From Acidicapsa dinghuensis (GTDB lineage: Bacteria; Acidobacteriota; Terriglobia; Terriglobales; Acidobacteriaceae): a stretch of 64,000 nucleotides of DNA. The translations under genes and the position numbers were made by a program. Position 1 is the stretch's first letter; every line of letters starts with the position of its first letter. Where the stretch lies: assembly GCF_025685685.1 (NCBI RefSeq), contig NZ_JAGSYH010000006.1, positions 285,556-349,555 on the forward strand, read 5' to 3'. The notes beneath the pieces are model-generated. The model saw only the letters and a program-made list of their open reading frames with translations, had not been told where the DNA came from and did no database searches. This document shows, piece after piece, positions 35,820-45,020 of the stretch.

Positions 35820-36194
35820 ATGGCTAAACTTCAACCTGAACCGAAGACTTCAGAATTGCATCTCACCGCTGTTCTCTACGCTCTGAGTGATGAAACGCGA
35901 TTGCAAATCGTGCAAAGCCTCACTTGGACCAGCGAAATTGCATGCGGTTATTTCGACATTGATATGCCGAAGTCAAGTCTCTCGCATCATTTCAGAGTCT
36001 TGAGGAGCGCCGGCGTGATTGCTACACGCAAAGATGGAACAGCGCTTTTAAATCGGTTGCGCCGCGAAGATCTGGATGAGAAGTTTCCAGGACTGCTCGA
36101 CTCCGTTCTGGCTTCGATGAGTAGAAGAAAGCCGAATCTGAGAGCTAAAAAGTCCAGCCGAACTCCTGCCAGAAAAAGTACTCGCGTCAATTAG
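35820..36194 (+). CDS. ArsR-family winged-helix repressor
   Basis: 124 residues. Winged helix: LYALSDETRLQIVQSL, recognition helix region KSSLSHHFRVLRSAGVI and wing TRKDGTALLNRLRRED. The usual metal-binding CVC pair in the recognition helix is absent (MPKSSLSHH), so it is probably not a metal sensor; a single Cys (IACGYF) near helix 3 could sense oxidants or electrophiles. A basic Lys/Arg tail follows. It precedes the MDR oxidoreductase by 18 bases, with which it should form an operon under the two GTTCG-N8-CGAAC sites. Confidence 0.88.
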   Translation: MAKLQPEPKTSELHLTAVLYALSDETRLQIVQSLTWTSEIACGYFDIDMPKSSLSHHFRVLRSAGVIATRKDGTALLNRLRREDLDEKFPGLLDSVLASMSRRKPNLRAKKSSRTPARKSTRVN

Positions 36195-36212
36195 AAGACC
36201 AGAGGAGAACTC

Positions 36213-37202
36213 ATGCCACGTATCGTTCGTTTTCATCAATACGGTGATCCAAGTGTGCTGAAAATCGAAACGCTCGATGTCCCGCCACCCGCTGCAGATG
36301 AAGTCCAGATCGAAGTAAAGAGCATAGGCCTCAATCGCGCCGAAGTGATGTTTCGTACTCACACGTATTTGCAGGAGGCGCAATTTCCAAGCCGTCTCGG
36401 CTACGAAGCTGCTGGCATTGTCAAAGCCACGGGAGCATCGGTTACCGCTTTCACGGAAGGCGACATCGTAAGCCTGATTCCACCACGCGACATCGCTCGC
36501 TGGGGTACGTATGGAGAGCTGGCCAATGTGCCTGCCCGTAACCTGGTGAAACATCCGGCGAACATCTCCTTCGAAGAGGCGGCGGCATCCTGGATGCAGT
36601 ATGTCACCGCGTGGGGTGCTCTCGTGGAGCAGGCCAGGCTCACAAAAGGGGATTTTGTCATTGTGACAGCGGCATCAAGCAGCGTCGGCATTGCTGCCTT
36701 TCAAATTGCAAAAATTGTAGGCGCAACAGTCATCGCAACCACCAGGGGCAAGGCCAAGCGGAAAGCGCTCCTCGAGAACGGAGCTGATCATGTCGTCGTG
36801 ACAGACGACGAGGATCTTGTGGCACGCGTCATGGAAATAACCAATGGCGTCGGTGCCCGAGTCGTTTTTGATCCAGTCGGAGGCCCATCATTCATCCCAC
36901 TCACCGAAAGCATGGCCCGCGGGGGGATCTTATTGGAGTATGGCGCGCTCAGCACAGATCCCACGCCTTTTCCTCTCTTTGCGGTGTTGGGAAAGAGTTT
37001 GACCCTGAAAGGTTATCTCTACGGAGAAATTGTGAACGATGACGCTGCATTGGAACGTGCGAAAGCCTTTATCACACAGGGTCTTGCATCAGGTCAGCTC
37101 AAGCCGCTCATCGCACGCACATTCACACTCGACCAAATCCAGGAAGCAACGCGTTTCCTCGAATCCAACGCTCAAATAGGCAAGGTAGTCGTCAACGTCT
37201 GA
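36213..37202 (+). CDS. Zinc-independent MDR oxidoreductase (quinone reductase-like)
   Basis: 329 residues with AGAGGAG before the ATG. GroES-like fold with SIGLNRAEVMFRTHTYL and GYEAAGIV, cofactor motif TAASSSVGIAAFQIAKIVGA (variant of AxxGGVG), and the NADPH-selecting basic loop (TRGKAKRK). No catalytic zinc ligands. Such proteins paired with ArsR- or MarR-type regulators often respond to quinones or aldehydes; that is inference. It is only loosely similar to the MDR at 5560-6543. Confidence 0.87.
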   Translation: MPRIVRFHQYGDPSVLKIETLDVPPPAADEVQIEVKSIGLNRAEVMFRTHTYLQEAQFPSRLGYEAAGIVKATGASVTAFTEGDIVSLIPPRDIARWGTYGELANVPARNLVKHPANISFEEAAASWMQYVTAWGALVEQARLTKGDFVIVTAASSSVGIAAFQIAKIVGATVIATTRGKAKRKALLENGADHVVVTDDEDLVARVMEITNGVGARVVFDPVGGPSFIPLTESMARGGILLEYGALSTDPTPFPLFAVLGKSLTLKGYLYGEIVNDDAALERAKAFITQGLASGQLKPLIARTFTLDQIQEATRFLESNAQIGKVVVNV

Positions 37203-37296
37203 TCATCCCTCTGGGAATCCTGATGTTTGTTCTGGCGTTGCAAGATCGCTCTGTACGCCTTTAATTTGATGAGCGTCAGATATTTTGTTGACGTCA

Positions 37297-37330
37297 ATAC
37301 TCAGATATCTATATAAAGATATCTGAGTAT
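37297..37330. promoter_or_regulatory. PadR operator overlapping promoter and start codon
   Basis: ATACTCAGATATCT-ATATAA-AGATATCTGAGTAT: perfect 14-bp arms, 6-base spacer, ending inside the PadR ATG. TTGACG at 37288-37293 and TATAAA at 37312-37317 place the -10 in the spacer, so repressor binding would block transcription. The predicted start point is at or near the ATG, so the message may be leaderless. Confidence 0.8.
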
Positions 37331-37658
37331 GGCTAGAAACGACGCCCTGCAAGGTTCACTTGATTTGCTCGTGCTCAAGATATTGTCGCGGCGACCGCGG
37401 CAGCATGGGTACGCCATCATGGCTGCCATCGCCAATACATCCGGTGACGTGCTGCGCGCGGAGGAGGGCTCGCTCTATCCGGCTTTGCATCGGATGGAGG
37501 AAGCAGGCTGGATTCGCGCCGAGTGGATCAAGAAAGACACCGGCCGCCGCACCCGCATCTACGAGCTGACCTCTGCAGGCAAAAAGCAACTGGGTGTGGA
37601 AGAGTCGCGCTGGCAGTCTCTCAGTCTGGCAATCAATCGGGTTCTCCGGGAGGTATGA
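37329..37658 (+). CDS. PadR-family regulator
   Basis: 109 residues. Short s1-type PadR: GSLDLLVLKILSRRPRQHGYAI, then RAEEGSLYPALHRMEEAGWI and the wing TGRRTRIYELTSAGKKQL, with one C-terminal dimerisation helix. It stands one base before the ADOP permease start, a layout repeated at 61600-61965. It has a 34-bp perfect palindrome over its own promoter, the expected autorepression site. The inducer is unknown; PadR proteins bind phenolics or drugs in other bacteria. Confidence 0.92.
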   Translation: MARNDALQGSLDLLVLKILSRRPRQHGYAIMAAIANTSGDVLRAEEGSLYPALHRMEEAGWIRAEWIKKDTGRRTRIYELTSAGKKQLGVEESRWQSLSLAINRVLREV

Positions 37659-37659
37659 C

Positions 37660-40317
37660 ATGTCTTTGTGGTCGCGTATCTCGAATGCCGTTCATGGCTC
37701 GCGCTTGAATCGCGAGATCGAGGAAGAGTTACAGTCACACATCGAAGAAGCCGTCGCCTCAGGACGTGACCCCAGGGAAGCGCGCCGCGCATTCGGCTCC
37801 GCACTGCGTGCCCGCGAGGCCAGCCACAGCGTTCGCGTCACAGGATGGCTTGAGTCGCTTCTCGCCGATCTACGTTTCGGCTGGCGGCAGCTCTGCCGCA
37901 ACAAGGTCGCGTCCGCCGCCGCTGTGCTTTCCCTTGCCCTCGGCATCGGCTCCTGTGTCGGCGCTTTCCGTCTCATCGATGCCTTGCTCTGGCGCCCTTT
38001 GCCTATCGCCAACTCCAGTAATCTCTACGTCCTCTCCCGTCAGATGACTGGCTTGTACGGCAAGCCTACCGAGGACAGCTATTGGGCCACGCCGGACTTC
38101 AACCTCATGCGCGATGCCGTCAAAGAACAAGCTGACCTCATCGCCATCAGCGACGCCGATCGCACCGACATCACCTTCTCCACGGATGACGACATGGAAA
38201 AGGCCCACGTCGCCTATGTCTCTGGCAACATGTTCCCCGTCTTCGGCCTTGAGCCCGCGATCGGCCGTCTGCTCGCCCCCGCCGATGATCGCAGCGCAGC
38301 TGCCAGCCCTTATGCCGTCCTCTCTTGGGAATATTGGAACCACCGCTTTGGTCGCGATCCCCGCGTCCTTGGCCGCCCGCTCCACATCGGTGACCAGACC
38401 TTCCAAATCATCGGTATCGGACCCCGCGATTTCACCGGAACCGAAACAGGTACTGTCTCCGATATCTTTCTGCCCTTGGGCATGAACGACCTGTCCACGC
38501 GAGCCGGCGTCAGCTGGCACCACACGTTCCTGATGCTGAAACCCGGTATCAACCCCTCCACCGCACTCGATCCGCTCCGCCAGCACCTCTCCGCTATCAG
38601 CCACGCCTTCGAAGCCAACTGCGCCACATGCTTCCGCGGCGTGCCACAAGCAACCATCGACCGCCTTCTCAATAAGAAGCTTGTCTTCCATCCCGCAGGC
38701 GCAGGCATCTCCGATCTCCAGAAGGACTATCGTCGATTGCTCGGCGTCCTCGGTCTCCTGGTCGCTCTCGTCCTGCTCATCGCCTGTGTCAACGTCTCCA
38801 ACATGATGACCTCGCAGGCTGCCGCCCGCTCCCATGAGATGGCTCTCCGCATCTCGATCGGCGCCGGCCGTCGTCGTCTCGTCCAGCTCATCCTATGCCA
38901 GAGCGCGCTGTTAGCCTTCCTCGCTTCCGTCGTTGGCGCGTTCTTTGCCGCGTGGTCAGCGCCCTTTGTCCTCAGCCTCGTCAATCCGCCGGACAATCCA
39001 GCACGCCTCGCCCTTCCTGCCGACTGGCGCGTGCTGGGCTTCGGCTTCGGGCTTATGATCCTCGTTGTTCTATTGCTTGGTTTGCTTCCCGCACTCCGTG
39101 CCTCTGCCGTCCGTCCCATCGCCGTCCTCAAAGGTGGGGCAGATCCACACTCGCGGCGCCGTCTCATGCGTGGGTCCATCGCTCTTCAGGTTGCGTTTTG
39201 TGTCCTCGTCCTCTTTCTGTCTTCGCTCTTCGTTGCAGCCTTCCAGCGGCTGCAAAACCGCCCGCTCGGCTTCTCCACCGACCGTCTGCTCCTGCTAGAA
39301 ACCGTTGCCGGCAAGGGCCAGCTCCCCGTCGTCTGGAATCAAACTGCTGAGGTGCTCCGCGCCGTCCCCGGCGTCGACTCGGTCGCCATCTCGGGCTGGC
39401 CCCTTCTTGGGCGCATTCAGATCAACAACGACATCTCCATCAACGGCGCGCCTCCCAGTCCGACTCCCGCTTGGTTCCTCAACGTTTCCCCAGGCTGGCT
39501 CTCGACCATGAAGATCCCCCTCGTCTCCGGCCGCGACTTTTCCCAGGAAGACACCTCGCTAAAAGCCGCCATCGTCAACGAAACCTTCGCCAGGATCTTC
39601 TTCCCTGGTCAGGACCCCATCGGCCGCACCTTCGCACGCGGCGTCAATCAACCCCTCAACAAGATCGTCGGCGTCACCGCTGATACCCCTTACCACGACC
39701 TGCGCGAGCCCAGCCGTCCCGTCTTCTATGTCCCTCTCGACGAAATCGACGCCGACTCCGCCACCGGCCCGGTCCGCTTCGCCACCTTCGTCATTCACAC
39801 CGATTCCCAGAACCCTCTCGCCCTCACTGCGACCCTCCGCCAGCTCATCGCGCAGCGCCACAACGGTCTTCGCGTCTCGAATGTCACCACCGAACTTGAT
39901 TTGGTCCGCGATCAGACAGTTCGCGAACGCCTGCTCGCCACACTCGCTGCCTTCTTTGCCGCCGTCGCGCTGCTTCTCGCGGGCATCGGGCTCTACGCTG
40001 TCCTCAACTACTCCGTCCTCCAGCGCAGCCGTGAGATCGGAATCCGCATAGCGATTGGCGCATCTCGCGCCGGCATCGTGCGACTGGTGACCTTCGATGC
40101 CTTCCTGATGATCGCGCTCGGAGGTTGCGCGGGCATCGCACTCGGATTCGGCGCAGCACGCTATATCGCGTCATTCTTCTATCAGGTCAAAGCAACCGAC
40201 GCGGAAATGCTGGCGCTGCCGGCATGCGCAATTCTAGTTACCGCACTCATTGCCACACTCCCCGCCGTGCTTCGTGCGCTAAGCACAGACCCCACCGAGA
40301 TCCTGCGCGCAGAATAA
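37660..40317 (+). CDS. ADOP-family permease with N-terminal prefix domain
   Basis: 885 residues from ATG 37660 (GGGAGG upstream), one base after the PadR stop. A soluble prefix of about 80 residues (REIEEELQSHIEEAVASG, DPREARRAFGSALRAREA) precedes the first helix and resembles the prefix domain of PadR-linked permeases. Then two MacB/FtsX repeats (SAAAVLSLALGIGSCVGAFRL; C-terminal REIGIRIAIGASRAGIV). No ATPase gene is near, as is usual for ADOP proteins. The operon with PadR suggests that the level of this permease is tuned by a small-molecule signal. Substrate unknown. Confidence 0.9.
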   Translation: MSLWSRISNAVHGSRLNREIEEELQSHIEEAVASGRDPREARRAFGSALRAREASHSVRVTGWLESLLADLRFGWRQLCRNKVASAAAVLSLALGIGSCVGAFRLIDALLWRPLPIANSSNLYVLSRQMTGLYGKPTEDSYWATPDFNLMRDAVKEQADLIAISDADRTDITFSTDDDMEKAHVAYVSGNMFPVFGLEPAIGRLLAPADDRSAAASPYAVLSWEYWNHRFGRDPRVLGRPLHIGDQTFQIIGIGPRDFTGTETGTVSDIFLPLGMNDLSTRAGVSWHHTFLMLKPGINPSTALDPLRQHLSAISHAFEANCATCFRGVPQATIDRLLNKKLVFHPAGAGISDLQKDYRRLLGVLGLLVALVLLIACVNVSNMMTSQAAARSHEMALRISIGAGRRRLVQLILCQSALLAFLASVVGAFFAAWSAPFVLSLVNPPDNPARLALPADWRVLGFGFGLMILVVLLLGLLPALRASAVRPIAVLKGGADPHSRRRLMRGSIALQVAFCVLVLFLSSLFVAAFQRLQNRPLGFSTDRLLLLETVAGKGQLPVVWNQTAEVLRAVPGVDSVAISGWPLLGRIQINNDISINGAPPSPTPAWFLNVSPGWLSTMKIPLVSGRDFSQEDTSLKAAIVNETFARIFFPGQDPIGRTFARGVNQPLNKIVGVTADTPYHDLREPSRPVFYVPLDEIDADSATGPVRFATFVIHTDSQNPLALTATLRQLIAQRHNGLRVSNVTTELDLVRDQTVRERLLATLAAFFAAVALLLAGIGLYAVLNYSVLQRSREIGIRIAIGASRAGIVRLVTFDAFLMIALGGCAGIALGFGAARYIASFFYQVKATDAEMLALPACAILVTALIATLPAVLRALSTDPTEILRAE

Positions 40318-40702
40318 GTAGCCGAGTCCTGGCTATTGCGAAATGGCAACAGGTGCTCGTTTTTGCATGGTCACTGAAGGTCTTTACAGCGATCTCTTAT
40401 AGCCAGTCGAGATCGGATCGCTAAACACAAGCCGACTTTCCGGTAGAAATCATCGTCAATAATCTTTGAGCAGCTTTGCGTTCGCCCAATTCCATTGCAA
40501 CGTGCGTGTGGATTTGGATCACCCGTACTTCGTCAAAATAGTCTCTTGACAATCGATTACTATGGTAAGTATAAACTTACCGGAAGGCGGGGCTTACCAC
40601 TCCGGCAGGTATTCTGTTCGGGCCGGTGTGATTCCGCGAGCGCGGCTTGATTTAGCCGCGCGCTCAAGAGCTGCTTCCGGATGCTTGCGGAGAATAGATG
40701 GG
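40318..40702. other. Intergenic region with ArsR operon promoter and leader
   Basis: 385 bases with no gene seen. The right half holds a near-consensus promoter with an overlapping palindrome (40546-40580), then about 120 bases of leader before the likely ArsR start at 40703. The regulator's frame is open upstream to 40562, but that lies inside the -10 region and cannot be in the transcript. Confidence 0.6.
40546..40580 (+). promoter_or_regulatory. Consensus promoter with overlapping ArsR operator
   Basis: TTGACA (40546-40551), 17-base spacer, TATAAA (40569-40574). A palindrome GGTAAGT-ATAA-ACTTACC (40563-40580) covers the -10 and start region. Strong promoter under repression by the downstream ArsR protein is the natural reading. 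Confidence 0.8.
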
Positions 40703-41032
40703 ATGCCAATAGCAACGCGAGTTGACAGGGTCTTTGATGCACTCGGTGATCCTACTCGTCGGGCTGTCTTTCGGAGACTGCGCAAGGGCAATCGTTCTGT
40801 GCGTGAGATTGCCGAAGGCATGAACGTAAGCCGTCCGGCCGTTTCGCAGCACTTGAAGGTGCTGAAAGGCGCGGGATTGATTGCGGTACGAATCGATGGC
40901 GCGCGACACCTTTACGGCGTCGATCCAAGTGCAATCGAGGTATTACGAAACTGGCTGGATGGATTCTGGGACGGAACGCTGACTGCATTCAAAGCGGCAG
41001 CGGAGGAAGAACAGAAGAAGATGGAGAGGTGA
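40703..41032 (+). CDS. ArsR-family repressor (SRPBCC-linked type)
   Basis: 109 residues from ATG 40703. Winged helix: RVFDALGDPTRRAVFRRLRKG, recognition helix VSRPAVSQHLKVLKGAGLI and wing RIDGARHLYGVDPSAIEVL, the typical form of ArsR proteins encoded with Aha1/SRPBCC partners. No Cys metal site. It is the first gene of a four-gene operon: the stop is followed after one base by the SRPBCC gene, then two AhpD/CMD-like genes. Its promoter has a palindrome over the -10. Confidence 0.9.
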   Translation: MPIATRVDRVFDALGDPTRRAVFRRLRKGNRSVREIAEGMNVSRPAVSQHLKVLKGAGLIAVRIDGARHLYGVDPSAIEVLRNWLDGFWDGTLTAFKAAAEEEQKKMER

Positions 41033-41033
41033 G

Positions 41034-41513
41034 ATGGCAGATCAGGAGTTTGATCCGAACAGCGTCCGGAAGTCGATCGATGTGAATGCGGCTCAGGATG
41101 TAGCCTGGAAAGTTTTTACAGGCAAAATGGGGGCGTGGTGGCCACTGGCTTACTACAAGATCGGCAAAGCGAACGCAATCGATGCAATCATCGAGCCGGA
41201 GGTCGGGGGTCGCTGGTATGAGCTCGGCGACGATGGAAGCACGTGTCAATGGGGCAGCGTGCTCGTCTGGGAACCGTATTCGCGCCTCGTTGTCTCTTGG
41301 GATATCAATGCGGATTGGCAGTATGACGCAGGGCTGAAGACTGAAGTCGAGCTGCGCTTCATCGCTCTTGGCAATGATCGGACCCACGTAGAGTTGGAGC
41401 ACCGGAAACTCGATCGCTATGGCTCCCGTCGCGATGAGATGCGCCGAATCTACGACACCGAAGGCGATTGGGGCAAATTCCTCGAGGCGTTCGCTCGCGT
41501 TGCCGAAGCTTAA
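41034..41513 (+). CDS. SRPBCC / AHSA1-like protein
   Basis: 159 residues. START-like helix-grip fold: KSIDVNAAQDVAWKVFTGKMGAWWPL, EPEVGGRWYELGDDG, and WEPYSRLVVSWDINADW, ending with TELRF-like and a long C-terminal helix. Fits the activator-of-Hsp90-homologue 1-like family that is often co-encoded with ArsR repressors. These bind hydrophobic ligands; the ligand here is unknown. Tightly coupled to the upstream regulator (1-base gap). Confidence 0.88.
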   Translation: MADQEFDPNSVRKSIDVNAAQDVAWKVFTGKMGAWWPLAYYKIGKANAIDAIIEPEVGGRWYELGDDGSTCQWGSVLVWEPYSRLVVSWDINADWQYDAGLKTEVELRFIALGNDRTHVELEHRKLDRYGSRRDEMRRIYDTEGDWGKFLEAFARVAEA

Positions 41514-41524
41514 AGGAGAGACCT

Positions 41525-41833
41525 ATGTCGAATATCACAGAGGCTCGAAAGGCTTTAGTGGCGCGCATTTTGGAGGGAGCCGGTCAGGCATCGCGCGCCG
41601 ATCGACAGGCTGCCTTCCATTTAAGCAGTACTGCCGGACCACCTGCCGCTCTGGCCGAAAAGGTCGCGCATGATCCGGCGGGCATTTCGGACGAGGACAT
41701 CGCCGTCGTAAGAGCGTCGGGCATCAGTGAAGATCAGGTATTCGAGATTGTAGTCTGCGCTGCAATCGGACAAGCCAGTCGCCAGTACGACGCGGCCCTT
41801 GCGGCCCTGGAAACGGTCATCGGCAAGGAGTAA
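41525..41833 (+). CDS. Small helical protein, CMD/AhpD-like partner
   Basis: 102 residues from ATG 41525 with AAAGGAG upstream. Predicted all-helical. The C-terminal half GISEDQVFEIVVCAAIGQASRQY resembles the second helix pair of carboxymuconolactone decarboxylase/AhpD-like proteins, but the CxxC is absent (one Cys only). It lies between the SRPBCC gene and a complete AhpD-like protein and ends two bases before it, so the two may form a complex. Family name uncertain. Confidence 0.65.
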   Translation: MSNITEARKALVARILEGAGQASRADRQAAFHLSSTAGPPAALAEKVAHDPAGISDEDIAVVRASGISEDQVFEIVVCAAIGQASRQYDAALAALETVIGKE

Positions 41834-41835
41834 GA

Positions 41836-42417
41836 ATGCGGCTTCAAATCCTCGACACCGGCCATGGTTTCGGAACAAAGGCGCTTTTTTCGTTCATTCA
41901 ATTGGTCTCGCGTCAACCGGTGCTTGATGTGGTCAAACTGGTCAGCTATCGGCCGGATTTTTATGGCAAACCGATGTCGAAGGTGACCCAGGAGGTGATG
42001 CGCGGACCCTCATCCTGGTCTGTCGCAGAGCGTGAGTTGATGGCTGCATTTATTGCAAAAACAAATCGATGCGAGTTCTGTACCAAGGCACATTCTGCCG
42101 TTGCGCAGCGGGCTTTTGGCGACAGGAGGTCGGTTTCCAATGCGCTCTCTGGCCTCGACACCGCGAACGTTTCCGAGCCATTGCGATCAACGCTGCACAT
42201 GCTGGGCAAGCTAACGCGTGAACACACACTTAATGCAAATGACGTGAGCGCCGTACTAGCTGCGGGCGCGTCGCGCCAACAGATTGAGGATGCACTTGCA
42301 ATCTGTTTCGTCTTTAACGTAATCGGCCGCTTGGCCGATGCCTTTGAATTTGCTGTACCTGGTCCCGAAGCATTTGAGGCCGGCGCAAAATACATACTTA
42401 CGCGTGGCTATCGTTAA
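41836..42417 (+). CDS. AhpD-like / carboxymuconolactone decarboxylase family protein
   Basis: 193 residues. The AhpD-type redox motif is complete: RCEFCTKAHSAVAQ has C-x2-C-x3-H, preceded by a Glu in VAERELMAAFIAKTN. This suggests a peroxidase-related (alkylhydroperoxidase-like) activity. It is the last gene of the ArsR-SRPBCC-small helical protein-AhpD operon. Together they suggest a repressor-controlled response to reactive or hydrophobic compounds, which is inference. Confidence 0.85.
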   Translation: MRLQILDTGHGFGTKALFSFIQLVSRQPVLDVVKLVSYRPDFYGKPMSKVTQEVMRGPSSWSVAERELMAAFIAKTNRCEFCTKAHSAVAQRAFGDRRSVSNALSGLDTANVSEPLRSTLHMLGKLTREHTLNANDVSAVLAAGASRQQIEDALAICFVFNVIGRLADAFEFAVPGPEAFEAGAKYILTRGYR

Positions 42418-42515
42418 GAGCTTTTCCGCATATCTCATCGGATTGGTGACGACAAACGGGCTTTTCGGAGCCATCCCTGGCAGCTCACCAACGAGAAAAC
42501 AAATCGCAATGCGGC

Positions 42516-45020
42516 TCACTGCTCCCGCAGCGCCTTCGCCGGATCGAGAATCGAAGCCCGCCGCGCAGGCAGCCAGCATGCAAACGCGGAGATAGCCAGA
42601 AATCCCACCGTCATCCCCGCAAACGTCGTGGCATCCGTAGGCTTAACACCGCCGACAAGAAGCGCAGAGATCACGCGCCCAAGCAGCAGGGAACCGATAA
42701 GCCCAATCGCAATGCCAACAACGCTCAGCCGCATGCCTTGTGCCACGACGAGCCGCAGAATATCGCCGCGCTCCGCTCCCATCGCCATCCGCACGCCAAT
42801 CTCCGCGGTGCGCTGCCGCACTGAAGTCGAGATCACGCCGTAAAGGCCAACCCCGGCTAGCACCGCAGCAATCACCGCAAATACCGAGATCAGCACCAGC
42901 GAAAACCGCGTCCCCGCCTGCGATTCGTAAACAACCGAATCTGCCGTCTCCATCTTCGTAATCAGCAGATGCGGATCGAGCGCCTTGATCGTCGCCCGCA
43001 CTTGGTTCTCATACGCAGCCGGGTCATTTCCAGTGCGTAGTGCCCACGACTGGATTACGCCCGAACCGAGAAATGCATCAGGGAAGTAAATTTGCTCGCG
43101 GCCCACTTCCGAGAGTGAATTAATGCGCTGATGGGCCACCACGCCGATGATCTGCACCCGCTCAGCCTGCGGCGTTCGAATGCGAATCAGGATGTGCTGA
43201 CCGATAGCCGATTGTCCCGGAAACGCTTTGGCGGCGAGAGCTTCATCGACAATCACCGCATCGCGGCCCGGCTGCCCTGGGGTGCTGGGTGTGTTGTCTT
43301 CATCCGTAAACGTTCTTCCCGCCAGCAAAGACGTGTGCATGGTTTCGAAGTAACCGGGAAGCACAATCTGAAAGTCCGTCGCTTGAAAGCGGTTCGGATC
43401 GCGTGCCGCATCCTCCGTGCCCCAGCGTATCGGGCTGAACTCACCCGTCAAAGGAAACGGAAACGATCCACTCACACTCTGAACTCCGGAAATTGACCGC
43501 AGCTTTTCCTCAATCACTCGCAGAAATGCCGCACGCTCCTCTGCTGTCTTTCGGTTGAGGCGAATGCCCTGAATCTGAAAGGTCAAAAGATTGTGAGCAT
43601 CAAACCCCGGATCGATGTGCTGCAGCTTCAGAAAGCTGCGAAACATCAGCCCCGAACCAATCAGCAGCACAAACGACAGCGCGACCTCCGCAACCACCAC
43701 CGCGTTGCGCAGAAAAGCTCCACTGCTCATACCCGAGGTCCGGCTAACCCCGCGCAGCACGTTCATGAGCGCAGGCCGCGAAGCCTGCAACGCCGGCACC
43801 ACACCAAAGATCGATGCGGAGATCAGACCGGCCAACGCGCTGAAGACAACCACTGTCCCATCGATGCGCACATCGCTCAGGCGCGGCAGATTCGCCGGAG
43901 CCAGATGCTGCAGTTCGCGGATTCCAGCCCAGGCCAGCGCCAGGCCCACAATCGTGCCCATGGCTGATAGCAGAACTGCTTCCGCAAGTATGGGAGAGAC
44001 AAGCCGCCACCGGTTTGCTCCAAGCGCCGCTCGCACCGAAAACTCCTGTTGCCGCAGCGACGCCCGCACCAGCAGCAGATTGCCCACATTCGCGCAGGCA
44101 ATCAACAGCAGGAAGATCACCGAGCCCATCAAAGTCAGAATCGCAGGCCGCACCTCGGCTACCAGATGCTGCCGCATCGGTGCCAGGTCAATGTAATAGC
44201 CTGCCGTTCCATTAATAGGGAAAGTCTGTCTTGCCTGCGCGGCTATGCCGTCCGCCGCGCCCTGCGCCTGCTGCAGTGTAGCCCCGCTCTTGAGTCGTCC
44301 CACCGGAAAAATCGAGAAGTTGTTGCGAGCCGCGGCGTCATAATCGAGACGGTTCGCAATATAAATCTCCGGCGCCGGATCAACATTCGCATCCGGCGGA
44401 AAGTACAGGCGAAACCCCGGTGCCAGCACGCCAACCATCAGAGGCCCCGGTTGGCCGGGAATCGTCATGGCCCGTCCCAGCACCGCCGCATTCCCGCCAT
44501 AGCGCCGCTGAAAGTATTCATAGCTCAGGATCGCAATGCCCGGCAGACGCGCCGGCACGGCCGTCGTGTCGTTCGCCGGCGGCTTCGGCTGCGGAGCCCC
44601 ATCCTGCGCAACAAAGTCCCGTCCCAGCACAATTCTGCTGCCCAATACATCGAAGAAATTGGTCGTCACAATGCCATAACTGATCTCTTCCGGATTTCCA
44701 TCTTCCCGCGGAACAATCATGCGCCCGGTAAAGACTCCAGCCATATCGGAAAAGGAAGCCTTTGTCCCCTCGCGTAGATCAATGAAGTCCGCATTCGAAA
44801 ACGGCAGATCGCGCACATTCCGCCTGCGCAGTTCCATGCCACCAATGACGAGTTGTCCCGGGTCTTGATAAGGAAGCGGCCGCAACAGCACCGCATTGGT
44901 CACACTGAAGATCGCGCCACTCGCGCCAATGCCCAGCGCAATCGTCGCCACAGCCGTCAAAGTATAACCAGGCCGCTTGAAAAGAATGCGTCCCGCAATG
45001 ACCATATCTTTCCACGTCAT
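42516..45020 (-). CDS. ADOP-family permease, no N-terminal prefix domain
   Basis: 834 residues. Starts MTWKDMVIAGRILFKRPGY and goes directly to the first helix (AVATIALGIGASGAIFSVTNAVLLRPLPY). Two MacB-PCD/FtsX repeats follow; the C-terminal has RTAEIGVRMAMGAERGDILRLV and CWLPARRASILDPAKALREQ. It has no soluble prefix and no PadR gene, like the copy at 30275-32734. No ATPase gene adjoins. It is downstream of the toxin-like locus on the same strand, separated by 456 bases, so shared transcription is unlikely. Confidence 0.9.
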   Translation of the reverse strand: MTWKDMVIAGRILFKRPGYTLTAVATIALGIGASGAIFSVTNAVLLRPLPYQDPGQLVIGGMELRRRNVRDLPFSNADFIDLREGTKASFSDMAGVFTGRMIVPREDGNPEEISYGIVTTNFFDVLGSRIVLGRDFVAQDGAPQPKPPANDTTAVPARLPGIAILSYEYFQRRYGGNAAVLGRAMTIPGQPGPLMVGVLAPGFRLYFPPDANVDPAPEIYIANRLDYDAAARNNFSIFPVGRLKSGATLQQAQGAADGIAAQARQTFPINGTAGYYIDLAPMRQHLVAEVRPAILTLMGSVIFLLLIACANVGNLLLVRASLRQQEFSVRAALGANRWRLVSPILAEAVLLSAMGTIVGLALAWAGIRELQHLAPANLPRLSDVRIDGTVVVFSALAGLISASIFGVVPALQASRPALMNVLRGVSRTSGMSSGAFLRNAVVVAEVALSFVLLIGSGLMFRSFLKLQHIDPGFDAHNLLTFQIQGIRLNRKTAEERAAFLRVIEEKLRSISGVQSVSGSFPFPLTGEFSPIRWGTEDAARDPNRFQATDFQIVLPGYFETMHTSLLAGRTFTDEDNTPSTPGQPGRDAVIVDEALAAKAFPGQSAIGQHILIRIRTPQAERVQIIGVVAHQRINSLSEVGREQIYFPDAFLGSGVIQSWALRTGNDPAAYENQVRATIKALDPHLLITKMETADSVVYESQAGTRFSLVLISVFAVIAAVLAGVGLYGVISTSVRQRTAEIGVRMAMGAERGDILRLVVAQGMRLSVVGIAIGLIGSLLLGRVISALLVGGVKPTDATTFAGMTVGFLAISAFACWLPARRASILDPAKALREQ

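Noticed and set aside
40562..40702. Upstream start for the second ArsR gene
   Set aside because: The ATG at 40562 lies between the -35 and -10 hexamers, so it cannot be in the transcript.
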